Origin: Belliella filtrata
Lineage (GTDB): Bacteria > Bacteroidota > Bacteroidia > Cytophagales > Cyclobacteriaceae
Direction of reading: 5' to 3'
Length of the DNA stretch: 64,000 bases
NCBI RefSeq assembly: GCF_022549775.1
Contig: NZ_JAKZGP010000009.1
Span: 38,841-102,840 of the forward strand
The position numbers and the translations under genes were made by a program. Shown here piece by piece: positions 62,306 to 64,000 of this stretch (within the stretch, counting starts at the first letter, position 1; every line of letters starts with the position of its first letter). The notes beneath the pieces were generated by a model. It ran no database searches. It saw only the letters and a list, made by a program, of their open reading frames with translations, and was not told the origin of the DNA.

Positions 62306-63343
62306 TCACTGGACTTTATTTGCTTTTTTAAAAGAGGATGATTCTCGAGGGATCAATTTCGCTTGTAAAACCGTCTGTTTAATATCTCTACTCACTTCAT
62401 TTTCAATCTCTTCTAACAATAATGAGAATGCCTCTCTTCCCATTTCAAATGTCGGATGAGTAACAGCTGTCAAATTAGGCTCAACAACAGTAGCGTGAAA
62501 TTCATCTGTGAATCCTACTAAAGCAATATCATCCGGCACTTTGAGGTTTCTCTTCCTTATCTCCTTCATCGCTGAAAAAATAACAGTATCATTAACTCCG
62601 AATATCGCATCTGGTAAAGGATGATTTCTCAACAATTTATTTGTAGCCCTAGCAGCATCATCTATACTTAAGTCACAATGTTCCAAAAGCTCTTCTCTAT
62701 AAGGCAATTTGCATTGATCTAAACCATATTTATATCCCTCAATTCTTTCCTTTGAAATATTGAGATGGCTTGGCCCAGCTATATGAGCAATGTTTGAATA
62801 ACCATTTTCTACCAGATGCATTGTAAGTTCTTTGGCTGCCGATACATTATCAATTATCACAGATGAAAATTCTTTTTTTCTACAGATACGATCAAAAAAC
62901 ACTAGTGGAATTTCAGAATCACCTATCTCATCAAAATGTTCGAAGGAGTTGGTTGACTGAGATAAGCATACAATAAAGCCATCTACCCTCAGGTCAAGAA
63001 GGTTTTTCACGTTTTCTTTTTCTTTCTCAATAGATTCTTGAGAAGAAGCTATCACTATATAATAACCATTTTCGGTGGCCTTACTTTCTATCCCACTAAT
63101 GATTGAAGCATAGAAATAGGTGACTATATCTGGGACTATCACACCAATAGTCTTTGTCTTTTGCTTGAGAAGTCCCATTGCTAAAGGATTAGGCGTATAA
63201 TTCCATTTTTCGGCTAGATCCTTGATTTTTTTCTTTAACTCGGGACTGATATCATAATGGTCTTTGAGTCCTCTTGAGACTGTAGAGATTGACACACCAA
63301 GTTCCTTAGCAATATCCTTTAGAGAAACTCTTCTTCTTCCCAT
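62306..63343 (-). CDS. LacI-family transcriptional regulator
   Basis: A 345-residue repressor or activator. The N-terminal headpiece is MGRRRVSLKDIAKELGVSIS then TVSRGLKDHYDISPELKKKI (helix-turn-helix, residues 6-30) and the hinge region NYTPNPLAMGLLKQKTKTIG. The effector domain is a periplasmic-binding-protein fold: IGVIVPDIVTYFYASIISGI, VDGFIVCLSQSTNSFEHFDE, IVDN-like SVIIDNVSAAKELTMHLVEN, DAIFGVNDTVIFSAMKEIRK and VGFTDEFHATVVEPNLTAVT. Such regulators usually control carbohydrate genes; the target probably lies beyond the right edge, where regulatory-looking repeats begin. Sugar ligand unknown. Confidence 0.93.
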   Translation of the reverse strand: MGRRRVSLKDIAKELGVSISTVSRGLKDHYDISPELKKKIKDLAEKWNYTPNPLAMGLLKQKTKTIGVIVPDIVTYFYASIISGIESKATENGYYIVIASSQESIEKEKENVKNLLDLRVDGFIVCLSQSTNSFEHFDEIGDSEIPLVFFDRICRKKEFSSVIIDNVSAAKELTMHLVENGYSNIAHIAGPSHLNISKERIEGYKYGLDQCKLPYREELLEHCDLSIDDAARATNKLLRNHPLPDAIFGVNDTVIFSAMKEIRKRNLKVPDDIALVGFTDEFHATVVEPNLTAVTHPTFEMGREAFSLLLEEIENEVSRDIKQTVLQAKLIPRESSSFKKANKVQ

Positions 63344-63459
63344 GACTAAAGTTATAGATTTTTTTCAGAAAAATAGGAAACGCAACTTCCTGTTATTTTC
63401 ATAATTGATTTTGAAATTACAAAAAATAGACAGCAATTCTCAAATTATTCAACAAAAGT

Positions 63460-63471
63460 CTAAACGCTTAG
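63460..63471. promoter_or_regulatory. Possible LacI-type operator
   Basis: CTAAACGCTTAG is a 12-bp imperfect palindrome (CTAA-N-CG-N-TTAG) with the central CG common in LacI-family operators, about 117 bp upstream of the regulator gene. Not verified; other words in the region could serve. Confidence 0.25.
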
Positions 63472-63689
63472 CACTTAATTAAGATTAAATGCTGCTTCTG
63501 CTTAATTTTTCATAGGACTACCCACTTTTTTTTACATAGCCAAAAAATAGACTACTAGACAGCAATTCCGAGCATAAATTTTCAAGTTGATTGTTAGGTT
63601 GTTACAACTATGCTTAAGAATTAATCTTCGGGCTATTCAAAAGGAACGTAAAAAATCCTATATAACTGAACCTGAGTTACATGCATAGA

Positions 63690-63711
63690 ATTTCCACTTT
63701 CCAGTGGAAAT
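63690..63711. promoter_or_regulatory. Perfect dyad overlapping the -33 region
   Basis: ATTTCCACT-ttcc-AGTGGAAAT, a 9-bp perfect inverted repeat with a four-base loop. It overlaps the -33 position of the promoter at 63691-63722, so it is well placed as a protein-binding site. Confidence 0.5.
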
Positions 63712-63722
63712 ACCTATCTTTG
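63691..63722 (+). promoter_or_regulatory. Promoter-like sequence, rightward
   Basis: TTTC (one mismatch to TTTG) at 63691-63694, 20 bp spacer, then TATCTTTG, a perfect TAnnTTTG match. A terminator follows only about 25-60 bp later. Confidence 0.5.
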
Positions 63723-63744
63723 GTCTCATATTTTATTAGATTTT

Positions 63745-63789
63745 AAAGGGGCTGTGTCTTGGGAGACTTATCCAGCCCCTTTTTCTTTT
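63745..63789 (+). terminator. Strong rightward terminator near the right edge
   Basis: Perfect 10-bp stem AAAGGGGCTG / CAGCCCCTTT (63745-63754 and 63773-63782) with an 18-base loop that can itself pair GTCT/AGAC, followed by a T-rich tract. No gene ends before it; with the promoter upstream it would give a short RNA of about 60 nt or act as a leader terminator. Confidence 0.75.
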
Positions 63790-64000
63790 ACCAAAATAGC
63801 GATTTTTGTCTGATCTACCCACTTTTTGGCCATTTTTTGTCGGTTTTTTTCCGTGCTTTTGTTCTTTTTAATCAGAGGAAACAATCAAAAATCTCGTGCA
63901 GACAAAAACTGGGGAAATTCCAGGGAAAACAACTGGTCATCTTTGTTCTTATAGTGTTAAAAAGGCATTACCCCGACTTTACAACGTTGTTGGATTCCAT

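Larger units (their letters stand above)
63344..64000. other. Non-coding, regulatory-looking region at the right edge
   Basis: No convincing gene in 657 bp. It holds two direct repeats: AGACAGCAATTC (63428-63439 and 63557-63568, each after an AAAAAATAG word) and CTACCCACTTTTT (63518-63530 and 63815-63827). It also contains a perfect dyad, a promoter-like sequence and a terminator (entered separately). On the minus strand a frame open from the right edge ends at TAA 63968 (last residues VVKSG), which may be the end of a gene outside the window. Confidence 0.5.

Overview
The window is ordinary chromosomal DNA from a member of the Bacteroidota, most likely the Cytophagales/Cyclobacteriaceae. The evidence is a type IX secretion (Por) C-terminal sorting domain protein, a PorD/DUF4835 gene, a Bacteroidota-type RpoZ, six-bladed beta-propeller lipoproteins, DUF4221/DUF2911/DUF3352 proteins, and promoters of the Bacteroidota kind (-33 TTTG or TTG, about 20 bp, -7 TAnnTTTG) with almost no Shine-Dalgarno sequences. 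The base composition is AT-rich. No prophage, insertion sequence, CRISPR array or rRNA operon was seen.

Layout. 1-1.8 kb: 3' part of pruA (P5C dehydrogenase) with its terminator. 1.8-4.9 kb: a decayed patch with two frameshifted beta-propeller lipoprotein genes facing away from each other around a short NVEALA-like peptide remnant, plus a small lipoprotein. 5-15 kb: a long leftward run of housekeeping genes (pgk, Sua5-type tsaC, TPR lipoprotein, thioesterase, NUDIX, an unknown protein, recQ, enoyl-CoA hydratase, a gene broken by in-frame TAG codons, an outer-membrane barrel, a GNAT enzyme, phoH). 15.1-16.4 kb: SAM hydroxide adenosyltransferase, an ABM-fold protein and tRNA-Leu(CAA). 16.5-22.3 kb: a DUF3352 protein, mdh, a cyclic-nucleotide-domain protein and tilS. 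22.4-31.8 kb rightward: OstA-like protein, a T9SS cargo protein, then bamD-rpoZ-coaBC-porD-recN-fabI (envelope, transcription, CoA and fatty acid synthesis) and a DUF2911 lipoprotein. 31.9-33 kb: an intact beta-propeller lipoprotein.

33.9-42.6 kb is the most unusual block: a GH5 glycosidase divergent from a five-gene operon in which every junction overlaps. The operon encodes a membrane sensor kinase with a degenerate ATP-binding G1 box, a BcsB-like periplasmic protein, an outer-membrane barrel, a GT2 synthase with an N-terminal MshEN-like (GSPII_E_N) domain, and a polytopic GT-C-like protein. It looks like a synthase-dependent exopolysaccharide system built from cellulose-synthase-like and NfrB-like parts.

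42.7-54.3 kb is a complete leftward branched-chain amino acid superoperon, ilvD-ilvB-ilvN-ilvC-leuA-leuC-leuD-cimA-leuB. The cimA-like gene (Leptospira-type citramalate synthase) would feed LeuBCD to make 2-oxobutyrate for isoleucine without threonine. Ahead of ilvD lies an attenuator: promoter, an 18-residue leader peptide rich in Leu/Ile/Val, an antiterminator that starts at its stop codon, and an intrinsic terminator.

54.6-64 kb: ispE, a RHH-MazF toxin-antitoxin pair, a possible 36-residue membrane peptide with its own promoter, an EamA transporter, an LptF/G permease, tgt (lacking the usual zinc cysteines), a GT2 enzyme overlapping an ECF sigma factor gene, a propeller-gene remnant, a LacI-family regulator, and a 650-bp regulatory-looking region running off the right edge.
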